From positions 176,501 to 240,500 of the forward strand of contig JAOTOL010001339.1 of NCBI GenBank assembly GCA_034440575.1: DNA of 64,000 nt, read 5' to 3'. How positions within the stretch are numbered: the stretch's first letter is position 1; each line of letters starts with the position of its first letter. Shown piece by piece: positions 23,701-35,082 of the stretch. The notes under the pieces are model-generated. The model ran no database searches, was not told the DNA's origin, and worked only from the letters and a program-made list of their open reading frames with translations. The position numbers and the translations under genes were made by a program. This DNA comes from Imbricaverruca yamaguchii. Its lineage: Eukaryota > Arthropoda > Thecostraca > Neoverrucidae.

Positions 23701-24540
23701 AGCATACGAGGAATATATACGCACGATGCTCAGATGCGAGCTGACAACATCGTTCAACAGACATTGCTGAGACAGAGACAAATAAGATCATTATTTCTCA
23801 CGCGCATCTGGTTGGTTTAACTTGATTTCGTTCTTCGTTGCTTAGATTGGAACGGTCTTTTTGAAGCACCACGTTGACTTTTTTGAAAGTCAATCGCGTC
23901 CTCTTCTCGAATAGAAAATACATTTGCGTTCGTAAGATGTTGAGGTGACGTAGCTCGAGATTCAATATCTCCCATACAGCTATACCGTAATCCACATTTC
24001 ACATACATAGCAAGTGATGCTTGTGAGCATTTTGCATCACAAAACACGGCAAGGCTCTGTGCATTCCATGCCTCTATGAATTCTGTACTTGCGAACAGTG
24101 CAGGGATATGTATCTGACAAGACTGCGCGTGCATCACAAACATCTACCCATCGTCTTCCGATGGGTGGAGACAACTATCTGCTTGCGTACATTACCTCTA
24201 CATACTTTACCTGGCTGAGTCAATAACCAGAACACCTCAGAGCACTCCGAACTGAGTCCGTTCCACCCGCGTCCCCGATCGAATCTCCCACCCGTGTATG
24301 ACTCGCCGTATCGACCAGCACAGGAATCCCCACTCGGCGGCGGGTTTACTTCCCGGGCAGCGGCGGGCCTCTGAAGAGGCGGCGGCGTCCGTTCAGCCAC
24401 GGCCGAGCTGCCAGTGCCCGGCGCTGGCGTGAGCCTCGCCAGACGGCACGGCCGCCGTCGCAGCAGCCGGCTCGGCTGCTCTCCATTCAGGTTAAAAATC
24501 AATACGACGCTGGGCCGGCAGGCCCGCCGCACTCGAGCCG
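23701..24540. other. Non-coding stretch; GC-rich from 24.25 kb
   Basis: The GC-rich part has open minus-strand frames of up to 132 codons with no recognisable product. Confidence 0.45.
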
Positions 24541-24542
24541 GG

Positions 24543-24890
24543 TGACGTCACCTGGAGACTTACCTGGGCCGGTGACGTCACGCGGCAGCTGTCGCGGCTC
24601 CCGGCGGGGACGGCGGGCGGCGCGGGCCGCGCGCGCGCGACACGGCAACAGCGGGTGGTGACGTCACGCGTCCGTGTGACAAGACAGCAGGAGCGGGTGG
24701 TGACGTCACGCGTCCGTGTGACAAGGCAGCAGGAGCGGGTGGTGACGTCACGCGTCTGTGTGAAAGAAGCAGGAGCGGGTGGTGACGTCACGCGTCTGTG
24801 TGACAAGGCAGCAGGAGCGGGTGGTGACGTCACGCGTCCGTGTGACAAGGCAGCAGGAGCGGGTGGTGACGTCACGCGTCCGTGAGATTA
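24543..24890. promoter_or_regulatory. Array of eight perfect CRE (TGACGTCA) sites, six in a 42-base minisatellite
   Basis: TGACGTCA occurs at 24543, 24573, 24659, 24701, 24743, 24783, 24825 and 24867. The last six sit in 42-base units (one unit is 40) that also contain GGAGCGGGTGG and ACGCGTCCGTGTGAC. TGACGTCA is the full CREB/ATF consensus palindrome and is perfectly kept in every unit although neighbouring bases vary. Regulatory action is inference. Confidence 0.6.
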
Positions 24891-25496
24891 TTGGCGACGG
24901 CCGACGGTGACGTTACTCGGTCGTGCGACACGGCGACGGCGATGTCGCCTAGTGGGAGACGAGCGTGACGCCGTTCTGGAGGGCGTGTACCTGTTCGGAA
25001 TGGCGTCGTCACGGTGGCCAATGGAGCTGCTTCGTATTCTGGCGGTCTGGCTGCGGTGGCATGCTGCCTCGGCTAACTTTGCGTGCGTTCCTCCCCGGCA
25101 CGTGGCAGATGAACTGATCCAAACATTTCTGCATTTGGTCGCTATATTTAACAAAATGCAGTTGAACGAGAACGAGTCTGAGGATTTATTCAATCACGGT
25201 TCAGCATCTGATGTTTTCTGGTTTTTACTGCAACAGCTTACTGTCATGATGAAGCGGGATGACACATTGCCAAGCTCACATAATATAGCTATATTCACTG
25301 AGAGCCTTCAATGGTAAGATGCATTCAAAGTTACCATGAGAATTTGATACCGCATTGGTTGTATATGTAGCGAGTTTATTTAGATTCTAGATACGAATAA
25401 GAACCATGTCTCCAGCCGTACATGTAAGTGTAGAAACGTGCAGGATGGAGAGGGGGAGAGCAGAAGAAATGGATGGTCATCTAATAATATATGGTC
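24891..25496. other. Non-coding stretch with an unrecognised 136-codon frame
   Basis: An open + frame at 24907-25317 does not match any family I know and lacks overlapping competition only in its 3' half. It may be chance. Confidence 0.4.
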
Positions 25497-26105
25497 ATGA
25501 AAGTCGGCCGGCCGCCTGTTACCGTCTGCAGTCGGCCGATCGCCTGTCACCGTCTGCAGTCGGCCGGCCACCTGTCACCGTCTGCAGTCGGCCGATCGCC
25601 TGTCACCGTCTGCAGTCGGCCGACCGCCTGTCACCGTCTGCAGTCGGCCGATCGCCTGTCACCGTCTGCAGTCGGCCGATCGCCTATCACCGTCTGCAGT
25701 CGGCCGGCCGCCTGTCACCGTCTGCAGTCGGCCGATCGCCTGTCACCGTCTGCAGTCGGCCGATCGCCTGTCACCGTCTGCAGTCGGCCGATCGCCTGTC
25801 ACCATCTGCAGTCGCCCGGCCGCCTGTCACCGTCTGCAGTCGGCCGATCGCCTGTCACCGTCTGCAGTCGGCCGATCGCCTGTCACCGTCTGCAGTCGGC
25901 CGATCGCCTGCCACCGTCTGCAGTCGGCCGATCGCCTGTCACCGTCTGCAGTCGGCCGGCCACCTGTCACCGTCTGCAGTCGGCCGATCGCCTGTCACCG
26001 TCTGCAGTCGGCCGATCGCCTGTCACCGTCTGCAGTCGGCCGATCGCCTGTCACCGTCTGCAGTCGGCCGATCGCCTGTCACCGTCTGCAGTACCGTCTG
26101 CAGTT
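25497..26105. repeat. Minisatellite, 28-base unit, about 21 copies
   Basis: The unit is GTCTGCAGTCGGCCGATCGC followed by CTGTCACC, and it is highly homogeneous. CTGCAG recurs every 28 bases. Two + frames stay open for 235-236 codons as an artefact. Confidence 0.95.
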
Positions 26106-27355
26106 GGCCTTCATAAGGCAGTTGTGTATCGAAAGGGCCTTACCGCCGCCCGGCTCAAATCCATCAAATCTCTGACGGCCTGTCTATTTTTGTTTTAATA
26201 CTTCAAACAGGTGCAATTTACGTCGACGGTATTTTGACAATGGACATCTCAAACACACTCGAAACTCGCGTTCATATCGTGCTTTGATGTAGAACAAAAA
26301 TAACGTGCTTGTCACTGACTCGCCATGCCAACAACTCCAGGTCCCGCGCTGTCTCCGGGCCCAGCAGTCTGCAAGCTCCGCTCACTAGCTCGCGGTCGGC
26401 CCGCGTTGGGTTCTCAGGTGACAGTGACCCGACTCGAAGCACTGACCTTGCCGGTGGTTGAGCCACCGGGGAAGGGTGGGCGGGGCTTCGCGCTGGCGTA
26501 AGCGACAGCATCTGTCACCAAGACGATCCGATCGCGCTGTTTACGTATTGTAATCAATGACGTGCACCGTAAATATTCCAGCAACACCGATAGACACTAA
26601 TAATACAAGTGCTGGCTATGTCTGAAATGTCCATCGTCAACGCATAATTTCTTGGAGCTGTTTGTGTTGGAAGGTATTCCAAAAACAAGGCGTCAAGAAG
26701 CTTCGTCAAGAACAAGGCGTCAAGTCAAGAAGTCGATCACGGCAGAGCTATGTCCCCACCCCAGTCTAGCAGCCCTACCCCGGTGCAAGAGAAGAGGGAG
26801 GGAGGAGGCCGGTCGCAGCTCCGCCCCGTCGCAGGGAGAGTCCGGCAGGGGATGGGCAGGTGCGGTCAGGTGAGCACTCCAGCTGAGAGATGCCTTTTGG
26901 ACGGTATGCACTTCGAAGCAAATGAGCCTTTGATGTTATGATATGGCCCCTTCACGACACCACCGTGCGTGTTGCGTTCCCGTGAGCACGCTCCAAGGCG
27001 GCGCTGACGTCACGATGCACAGCTCCGGACGCCACAGGGTCCAAGAGCACTATCTGTCAAGCTCATAATGGTTGTCAACACTGCTCTATGTATTTGATTT
27101 CTACACAGTCAGAGTGTCGCAACACAGAAGACTTGCGTTCACCCGAGGTCCAGCGTAGGGCAGCTCCGTGCGAGCGACACGCAGAGCGTGACATCTCTCA
27201 ACAAGACATGGGGGACGGGGGTCTTGTCAAGTTCATGGCTCACGAGCATAACAGATACAGACAACGAATCTTCCAGGCAGTCTTCATAGCTGGAGGGGTT
27301 ATCGTCACTCAACATCCTACGGGACCTTCAAAGTATCTGAAAGTTTTACGTGATC

Positions 27356-27357
<2 letters not shown>
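26106..27357. other. Non-coding stretch, nothing recognised
   Basis: A perfect TGACGTCA lies at 27005-27012. Open frames are short and unrecognised. Confidence 0.5.
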
Positions 27358-27439
<82 letters not shown>

Positions 27440-27440
27440 T
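27358..27440. repeat. Compound (AT)n(AG)n microsatellite
   Basis: About 40 bases of AT pass directly into about 40 bases of AG. Confidence 0.95.
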
Positions 27441-28309
27441 ATGTATATTGCATGAGGCTACTGCTATAGATTTCGCGAAGTTTAGTTTGTAAGGCATCCA
27501 GAGTCGTAGTTTTCGTGCGACGTAGCAGCACATGCAAATTAGCTGGAACTTTTTGGCAGCAAGTTTATCCTGCTGAGATGTGCGTGTTCTGCCCAATTCT
27601 CTGAAATGTGTCGGGAATTTAAAACACGTTACCGTTTGGCGAAAGAAATACATTGTCCAGATAACATGCATGTTTTATGTATGAGACTTGGAGACTGGCG
27701 ATTCGGAACGGGTTGCCATCATGGTGAATGGTTGTAAGACGTGACGCGATATTGGTATATTCTACATTTCACCTACAGAGTTATCAATGCAACTCAGGTT
27801 AAATTAGCGCTTTATGCTCATACAGGAATGGTTTCGACTTCAGCAGACTGTCTCGCCAGCCATCCCTATGCGCGTGATAACATTTGGAATAAGACACTTT
27901 TGCCGCGAAATTGGTTTTTCGTCCTTGTGCACTTTGTGCACAAGGAGCAGAGCACTGCTCTTTTTCATGATTATTATCAAACAAGACGATGAATTTGAAT
28001 TTTGCACATAATTACTTTCGTGGTTACTGTAAAACGACGTTTTTGACCACATCTTGGCAAAACACATCTTACTCTCGAGCAATGCAGCTGAAATAAGCGC
28101 ACTGGTGGATGCAGTCTGTAGTACGGCCAGCGCCTCGCGTGGCTCCGAGACTTCTAGATATGTGACGCTGAATTGTGACAGTTTTTCTGGTACTCCTGCT
28201 GGCATTTGCATTGTTGTTTTGCTACTCCTGCTGGCATTGGCGCTGCGCTTTGAATGCTGACAGATAATATGTGCAAGTGATCATGGCACGCATACATATC
28301 CTTGCGATA
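27441..28309. other. Non-coding stretch, nothing recognised
   Basis: Mixed composition with short open frames only. Confidence 0.5.
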
Positions 28310-28830
28310 TACAGGGTGTGTCAAAATAGATGGAACCGATTAACCTGATAATAATGTATTACTCTGAAAAGAAACTCCAAAAATATTATATTTCCTGGAA
28401 GCTGATATGATAACACTTAAAAACTGAAGATTTGAGGTCTAACTCAAAGGATATATTTATAAGAGCATATGTTCCAAATGACCGTCGCTGCGCCTCAGAC
28501 ACACTTGAGGGCGGCGAGCGAAGTTGTTAATCGCCTTGACACACTGTCTTCCTGACGGCACGAATCTTCTGAGTGAGAAATGGATTGAGGATGATTCTCA
28601 TACACGTGGTCCTTCAAGAACCCCCAGAGATGAAAATACAATAATATGGGGGGGTTCAAATCAGGTGAATGCGCAGACGACTCGGGTTCGCGGCGCCTGC
28701 TGATCAGCCGACCAGGGAATCGCTGGTCCAGCATCGTGATGTTGGTTGTGTGTGGAGTTGTCCCAGCTTGTTGGAACCATTTCGCATCTCGATTTGGGAC
28801 TTGGGACGCGTCGTGGCGTGAATGGAGGTG
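28310..28830 (-). pseudogene. Mariner/Tc1-like transposase relic (left half of a fold-back)
   Basis: The minus strand encodes a decayed C-terminal part of an IS630/Tc1/mariner-type transposase, with WFQQAGTTPHT, LDQRFPGRLISRR, AHSPDLNPP and LWGFLKDHVYENHPQS in order. This matches the known pattern in which the second catalytic Asp lies in FQQDGAPPH-like sequence and the third catalytic residue follows SPDLNPxDF. Here the FQQ D position reads A, and the SPDLNP region is shifted. The outer end at 28312 reads ACAGGGTGTGTCAAAA, typical of mariner-like termini. It is non-functional. Confidence 0.8.
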
Positions 28831-29310
28831 TGCAATGGTTCCAACAAGTTGGGGAATCTCCACATGCAGCCAACATCACGATGGAGTGGCTGGACCAGCG
28901 ATTCCCCCTAATCGGCTGATCAGCGGACCCCGCTAACCCGAGTGGTCTCCGCTTTCGCCTGATCTGAACCCCCTAATTTTTTATCTCTGGGGGTTCCTGA
29001 ATGGCCATGTGTATGAGAATCGTCCTCAATCCATTGCTAAACTGAAAGAGGCCATCACTCAGAAGATTCGTGTCATCAGGATGGAAGTGTGTCAAGGTGA
29101 TTAACAACTTCGCTCGCCGACTTCAAGTGTGTCTGAGGCAAGACGGGGACCATTTGGAATATATGCTCCAATAAATATATTCTTTGAGCCAGAGATCTGA
29201 AACTTCAGATTTTGTATTGTTATCATATCAGCTTCCAGGAAATGGAATATTATTGGGAGTTTCTTGTCTGAGTAATGGATTAATATTACGTGATAGGGTT
29301 ATATCTACTT
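28815..29310 (+). pseudogene. Mariner/Tc1-like transposase relic (right half of a fold-back)
   Basis: The + strand repeats the same transposase end in inverted orientation, with WFQQVGESPHAANITMEWLDQ then stops and frameshifts. Further on, remnants corresponding to FLxGHVYENRPQS and NNFARRLQVCLRQD can be read across frames. The two halves meet head to head near 28815. The copies differ at many bases, so the inversion is old or joins two independent copies. Confidence 0.78.
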
Positions 29311-29604
29311 TGAGATACTGTATTTGCGTACATTCGTACTGGCATAAACTGTGCTGTGTAGCTTGAGACTTGCACTTCGAGTAGTGCTAATTGTATTTCT
29401 TCAAGAACATCGAAGAATTCTTCGTGCATGTTATGCGAGATCATGAAGGTAAACGGCCCCTTTAAATCAGTGGCCGAGAAAAATGATGGGATAGAAATTA
29501 AATACCTAGAGCAATGTTTAGAACCACTATGAGCTTGCCAAGTAGTGCTCTCGGAAATTAATTGCAATTTAATTCCTAATGAACATGGCCCATATGTGAT
29601 GTTT

Positions 29605-29785
29605 CCAACTGTGGTGTATCCATCCTAACCTGACAAGTCGAACTGTGGTGTATCCAACCTAGCCTGGTACGTCCAGCTGTGGCATATCTAAGCAAACCTG
29701 GTAAGTCCAACTATGGTATATTCAACCTAACCCAGTAAGCCCAACAATGGTGTGTTCAACTGTGGCCTATCCAGCATAACCTTAA
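29605..29785. repeat. Tandem repeat, about 33-base unit, 5-6 copies
   Basis: The units share AACTGTGGTGTATCCAACC followed by TAACCTGGTAAGTCC. Confidence 0.8.
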
Positions 29786-30484
29786 GTGATCCGTTGACTT
29801 TGCAGCTATATGAAAGTTGTGTTGTGTCGCTGGCAATTAGAACATAAAGAGACGCTGGTAAATTCGGACAGCTTATTCGGCGTACAATTTGCATAACTCT
29901 GGAGGAATATAATGTCATATATTGTTTCAAAATCAGACATTTAACTGAAAGCACAAGGGCATGAATATCCCGAATGTAAAGGAACCGTCCTTTGTAACTA
30001 TGACATCTTATCACAAGCAGCGCACTCGTTTCTTTTCTCGTTTCGCTAGCGTGGTCGTGTTGAAGACGCGTGGGTGTCGTAGCGTCCGTTCCCCTCCCCA
30101 CTTCCTGCACTAGCGAAAGTGGTGAAATGCTGGGGCCAGGGTTAACATGCGCAAATCCAATGATTATCTTGTTGTTTTTCCTCGCAAAAGTCTGAGTTGT
30201 TGAGTCAATAATAACTGAATTGCATCGTCATATGGACTTCGTGTCTAATCTACGAATTATATCCTGTAAATTTGTGTGGGTCCATCATAGAGTCTGGATG
30301 CAATAGACGGATGGACAGTTTATTCTGACATTTGCCAGCCGATATTTGACGCAGTAATGAAGTTTCTGAGTGAGACGTTCCCAAGAACGGACGAGTTTAG
30401 CAAGTAACCAGCAGGGTGTGGTCCGTAACCTTTTCAGCTGACGGCAGTTGTTGCTATGCTTGACCTGAAGGCGCTTGCATCTGG
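29786..30484. other. Non-coding stretch, nothing recognised
   Basis: Short open frames only. Composition is mixed. Confidence 0.5.
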
Positions 30485-30668
30485 CCGCCAGTAGTCTCCA
30501 TTAGTCGCCATTAGTCATCATTAGTCGCCAGTAGTCGCCAGAGTCGTCATTAGTCGCCATTAGTCGCCAGTAGTCGCCAGTATTCGTCAGTAGTCTCCAG
30601 TAGTCATCGGTAGTCGTCAGTAGCCGTCAATTGCTGCCAGTAGTCGTTGGTAGTCGCCAGCAGTCGCC
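30485..30668. repeat. Minisatellite, 10-base unit TAGTCGCCAG/T
   Basis: About 18 units such as TAGTCGCCAT, TAGTCGCCAG and TAGTCATCAT, mostly in perfect 10-base register. Confidence 0.92.
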
Positions 30669-30989
30669 GGTCTGGCAGCCGTGGTGCGCGGTCCGTCTTG
30701 TGTACGCGATGGAGGTCGCAGCTGACTGGAGGCCGGCGGGTGCAGCTGTTTTTGTCGACACGCGCCGCCGCCTTCGTCTGTTGTGCCCGCATCGCTGTGT
30801 ACGCCGCCTTCGCCTGCGCCGCAGCCGGTCGCCTCCCCACCCCAGCCCCAGTGTGCCGTGGAGCGGGTGCCGTTGTTGCTGGCTCGCATCAACGCCGGCA
30901 CTCGTCGCCCTCGAGCGGCTGAGCTGAGAGCCGGCAGCAGCAGCGACTGCTGTTCGGCTGTCGCTCGGCCGGAGCGCTACTGGCACTCG

Positions 30990-31560
30990 ACGGGTGTTAA
31001 GTCGGCGATTTGTCGGTACTCGGATGAAGCTCGAGTGTTGCTTAACTGGTACAGCACTAGTGCTCGACTGGTGTTAAGTCGGTGATTTGTCGGTGCTCGG
31101 GTGGCGCGCTTGAGTGCTGCTCAACTGGTACAGCACTGGTACTCGAATGATACTCAACTGGTGCTCGGACCTTGTTCTGTCGGTACTTGGCTGGCGATTG
31201 GGCGGTGCTCTACTGGTGCTCGTCTGGGTCGGTGTTTTGTCGGCCTTCGGTCGGTGCTCGGCCGGTATTTTGTCGGTACTCGGCCGGTGCTCTACTGGCA
31301 CTCGGCTGGTGCTCGGTCAGTGCTCCGGATGGTGCTCGGCCAGTGCTCCGGCTGGTGCTCGGGCGGTGCTCCAGCTGGTGCTCCACTGGCACCCGGCTGG
31401 TGCTCGGCCAGTGCTCGAGCGGTGCTCGGTTGGTGCTCGTGCGGTGTTTGGCTGGTGCTCGGCTTGTGCTCGGCCAGTGCTCCGGCTGGTGCTCGGCTTG
31501 TGCTCGGCCAGTGCTCCGGCTGGTGCTCGGGCGGTGCTCGGGCGGTGCTCCATCGGTGCT
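30990..31560. repeat. Minisatellite, 12-15-base units of TGCTCGG(C)TGG type
   Basis: Long runs of GGTGCTCGGCTGGTGCTCGG and GTGCTCCGGC variants. Frames open on both strands (up to 292 codons on the minus strand) come from the repeat. Confidence 0.9.
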
Positions 31561-32734
31561 CCGTCTGGACGGGACGGCGCTGCTGATGACCCAGCGCGCC
31601 AGACCGTGCCGACAGTCGATGAGCGCCGGTCGATGAGAAGAGAGGTGAGGTCGATGCCGCTCTCGGCCCAGCAGTCGCTGCCGCTGGGTCACGAGACGTC
31701 GCCATCCACTCAGGCCTGGGACATGATCGGCGACGTTCAGAAAAAAACACAAGCTGAATGCAGGCGGTATCGTAGCACATCTTAAGCACCATGGCATACC
31801 CGAGTCAATTGCCCATGGGGTATCGCAAAGTTCAGAAAAGATGGACTGGTGCAACACCCTGGGGTGGGCTGGATGGCCAACACAATCCATGATTACCCGC
31901 GGAGGAAGCTGGTTCGCTCCGCTCGAGGAAACCTGGACACCTCTCAGAAGTTGTGGACATGACAATTGGGAATTCCAAAAACGAATGTTCATGTGGTCAT
32001 TGAAGAGGTTGGGGATACGTAGAGGAAGGGATCGAAAGCACCAAAGGCAGCAGATGAACCAGCTAACCTCCACAAACATCGACTGCACTCTCCGGCGGCC
32101 GACTTGGCGCCGAGATCGGCCGGCTTTCTGTCGCGTATGTCGGGCCGCCGCCCGCCAGCCGTCCCGCGCTGCAAAGCGGCTCTCGAACTGGTCGAGCGGC
32201 GCGCGTGCGGCGCGCGCGCGAGACTTCCGCTCAAGTCTGACCGGGCGGCCGCGTCGGCCGGGCCATATCGATCATCGCGGTTCCGCCTGGATGCGGATAT
32301 CGACCTGCGCCCGGCTTGACGTCAGCTCTGCCACGAGACCGCCATCACGGTCGTCTGGTGGCCGTGATCGAGTCGACGGTGCCGACGCGGCGGCGCTCGC
32401 CGGTCGGCCGGCGCGTGCAGCCGCCGCCCGAACGCCGCACAGACGAGGCGGCCAGCAGTCCGCTGCAGGCGCTCCGACGGCTGACGGCTGGTGACGTCAC
32501 TTCACTGATCAGCCACGCCGTGCCGGCACCGCGCCGTGCCTCTCGACCGGCAAGCCGGAGTGTGACTCTGATGCCTTCTTCGAACCCCGTATCCTCACCG
32601 CGCACTCACAGCTGATCGTGGCCGCCCCCACCTCCACTTCCAGATCTGGCGGTGGCCGCCGGCAGGTGACTCATGCAGCCTCCCGCCAGCTTGCAATTAG
32701 CGGTAACATCAGCAGCGATTGTCCGCGCCGCAGC
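31561..32734. other. CpG-rich stretch of unresolved nature
   Basis: From about 32080 it is strongly GC- and CpG-rich, with multiple overlapping open frames (up to 217 codons) and a perfect TGACGTCA at 32492-32499. No frame resembles a known protein. It could be a promoter-type CpG-rich region. Confidence 0.4.
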
Positions 32735-32845
32735 GGCAGCCAATCAGAATGCGCTGTCGCTGTCCGGCGGCCAATCAGAGGCGGTGCCGCGGCAGCAGCC
32801 AATCAGAATGCGTTGCCGCTGTCCGGCGGCCAATCAGCGGCGGCG
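32735..32845. promoter_or_regulatory. Four CCAATCAG (NF-Y-type) boxes in a 59-base dimer
   Basis: CCAATCAG occurs at 32740, 32771, 32799 and 32830. The spacing 31-28-31 shows a 59-base unit repeated twice, each unit holding two boxes. CCAAT with these flanks matches the NF-Y consensus. The surroundings are GC-rich, as at promoters. No gene start downstream is recognised, so the role is inference. Confidence 0.5.
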
Positions 32846-33910
32846 CCGCTCGGTCATGTGACAGCGCGATCACGGTCGGCCGCGGCCGGACACGAACTGC
32901 GGCGCAGTGTTCTCCGGTCGCTGTGGCGGCGGCCACCACTCCTCCGGTCACATGGCTTCCTACACACACTTATCCGCTTCTGCTTGCCCATGCTACAAGG
33001 GCACTACCGTGCATGCACTACAGCTGTATCTTTTGTGTGTGACGTTTGTTATCATCACGCAGATGCGCGCAGAAGAGTTTTAGCTTGTCGGAGAGAGACG
33101 GGGAAGAAGGATTCAGTTGAGGACCTAGTTTCTGAAGGCATGGACGCTAAGAGCTGTAGGCGTTGCGTGTTTGCTTCCCATTGACTCAGCACGATGAAAT
33201 TCCCCATGGCGTTGGCTTTCCGTGCGGTAAGTGTGCAATCTCATGGCAACTCTAGTACGGCGGTACGTGGTTCCGTTCTTCCTGAAGTAATAGCATAGGG
33301 CGCAGGACGTGTTTTTGAAATTCAATATTGTCATGCCAGCAGCCTCTGGGAGGTGCCCAGTCTTCTTGAGTGGAGGGAACCGGTTGTTTTCAGGTAATGA
33401 AGCATTTGCTTGGCCCTGCTGTGCTCTCCCGAGCGTTGTACCAATGTATTTGTTCTCAACTTGGCGATACCCCCATGGACGGGGGAATCGGGCATGCTAT
33501 GGTGATTAAGATGCGCTCCGATGATGCCTGTATTCGGCTCGATATTTGTTCTGCACAACTTTGCAGATCATATCATACCAGATCATATCCCCGGCCTGCT
33601 GCATTCTCAAGGATAACGTTACCCTGATAGCATAGATACACGCGGTTTAAATTTGATGTGCGCAATTGCAGCAATCAAGTCTTCCTACATCCCAAATGTT
33701 GTTATAATCGTCCACTAATTCCAGACATATTGCACACGAAAGACTTCCCATTTCACACTCACCACCGGTAACTGCGACATTTCGGCTGATGGTTTTCACC
33801 GCGAGCTACGATCGCCTTGTCTAGGTAATGGCCGTTCCGATTTTCTCAGCCAAAACACCAAAGCAGAGGCATATCCCGCAACTATTTGTCATGCTGGATC
33901 AGGTCGAGAG
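32846..33910. other. Non-coding stretch, nothing recognised
   Basis: Only short, unrecognised open frames. Upstream exons of alpha-catulin were looked for here and not found. Confidence 0.5.
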
Positions 33911-35082
33911 ATCTGACACCGCAATGCTCCTGCAGATATTTACACCATGGTGATCTGACACCTTTCCCTGTCGGCAGATATTAAATGTGGTCTGACGCCG
34001 CCCAATCCCGGCAGATATCTAGAGTGGTCTGACACTGCTCCATGTCGACATATGTCTAGTGGTCTGACGCCACCCCATCCCGGCAGATATCTAGAGTGGT
34101 CTGACGATGCTCCATCCCGGCAGATATCTAGAGTGGTCTGGCTCCATCGATATTATGGTCTGACGATGTCCATCGTGGTCTGACGCCATCTCCATCCCGG
34201 CAGATATCTAGAGTGGTCTGACGATGCTCCATCCCGGCAGATATCTAGAGTGGTCTGACGATGCTCCATCCCGGCAGATATCTAGAGTGGTCTGACGATG
34301 CTCCATCCGGCAGATACTAGAGTGGTCTGACGCTCCATCCCGGCAGATATCTAGAGTGGTCTGACGATGCTCCATCCCGGCAGATATCTAGAGTGGTCTG
34401 ACGATGCTCATCCCGGCAGATATTAGAGTGGTCTGACGATGCTCCATCCCGGCAGATATCTAGAGTGGTCTGACGATGCTCCATCCCGGCAGATATCTAG
34501 AGTGGTCTGACGATGCTCCATCCCGGCAGATAGCTAGAGTGGTCTGACGATGCTCCATCCCGGCAGATATCTAGAGTGGTCTGACACCGCTCCATGTCGA
34601 CATATGTCTAGTGGTCTAACGCCACTCCATCCCGGCAGAAAGCTAGAGTGGTCTGACGATGCTCCATCCCGGCAGATATCTAGAGTGGTCTGACGATGCT
34701 CCATCCCGGCAGATATCTAGAGTGGTCTGACGATGCTCCATCCCGCCAGATATCTAGAGTGGTCTGACGATGCTCCATCCCGGCAGATATCTAGAGTGGT
34801 CTGACGATGCTCCATCCCGGCAGATATCTAGAGTGGTCTGACGATGCTCCATCCCGGCAGATATCTAGAGTGGTCTGACGATGCTCCATCCCGGCAGATA
34901 TCTAGAGTGGTCTGACGATGCTCCATCCCGGCAGATATCTAGAGTGGTCTGACGATGCTCCATCCCGGCAGATATCTAGAGTGGTCTGACGCTCCTCCAT
35001 CCCGGCAGATATCTAGAGTGGTCTGACAATGCTCCATCCCGGCAGATATCTAGAGTGGTCTGACGATGCTCCATTCCGGCAG
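33911..35082 (+). repeat. 37-base minisatellite carrying the splice acceptor of exon A
   Basis: About 30 units of TCTGACGATGCTCCATCCCG then GCAGATATCTAGAGTGG run straight into exon A. The last unit reads CCATTCCGGCAG and then ATATCTGCACTGGTC, which is the authentic acceptor and first exon bases. The array is degenerate at its left edge (33.9-34.2 kb) and homogeneous on the right. Every complete unit therefore repeats CGGCAG/ATATCT, a copy of the real intron-exon junction. In the reading phase of exon A an array copy reads I-S-R-V-V and then TGA. Confidence 0.93.

Noticed and set aside
25406..26198. Two + frames of about 235 codons
   Set aside because: Direct product of the 28-base array read in two frames.
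31210..32088. Minus-strand frame of 292 codons
   Set aside because: Mostly the TGCTCGG minisatellite. The remaining part has no recognisable domain and overlaps open + frames.
31561..33900. First coding exon of alpha-catulin (EIxTRSVEQTLxPLV-like sequence)
   Set aside because: I scanned the CpG-rich region for this conserved stretch and did not find it. The 5' exon probably lies outside the window.
33911..35082. CRISPR-like regular repeat array
   Set aside because: The units are directly contiguous with no unique spacers, and the context is a eukaryotic intron. It is a minisatellite.
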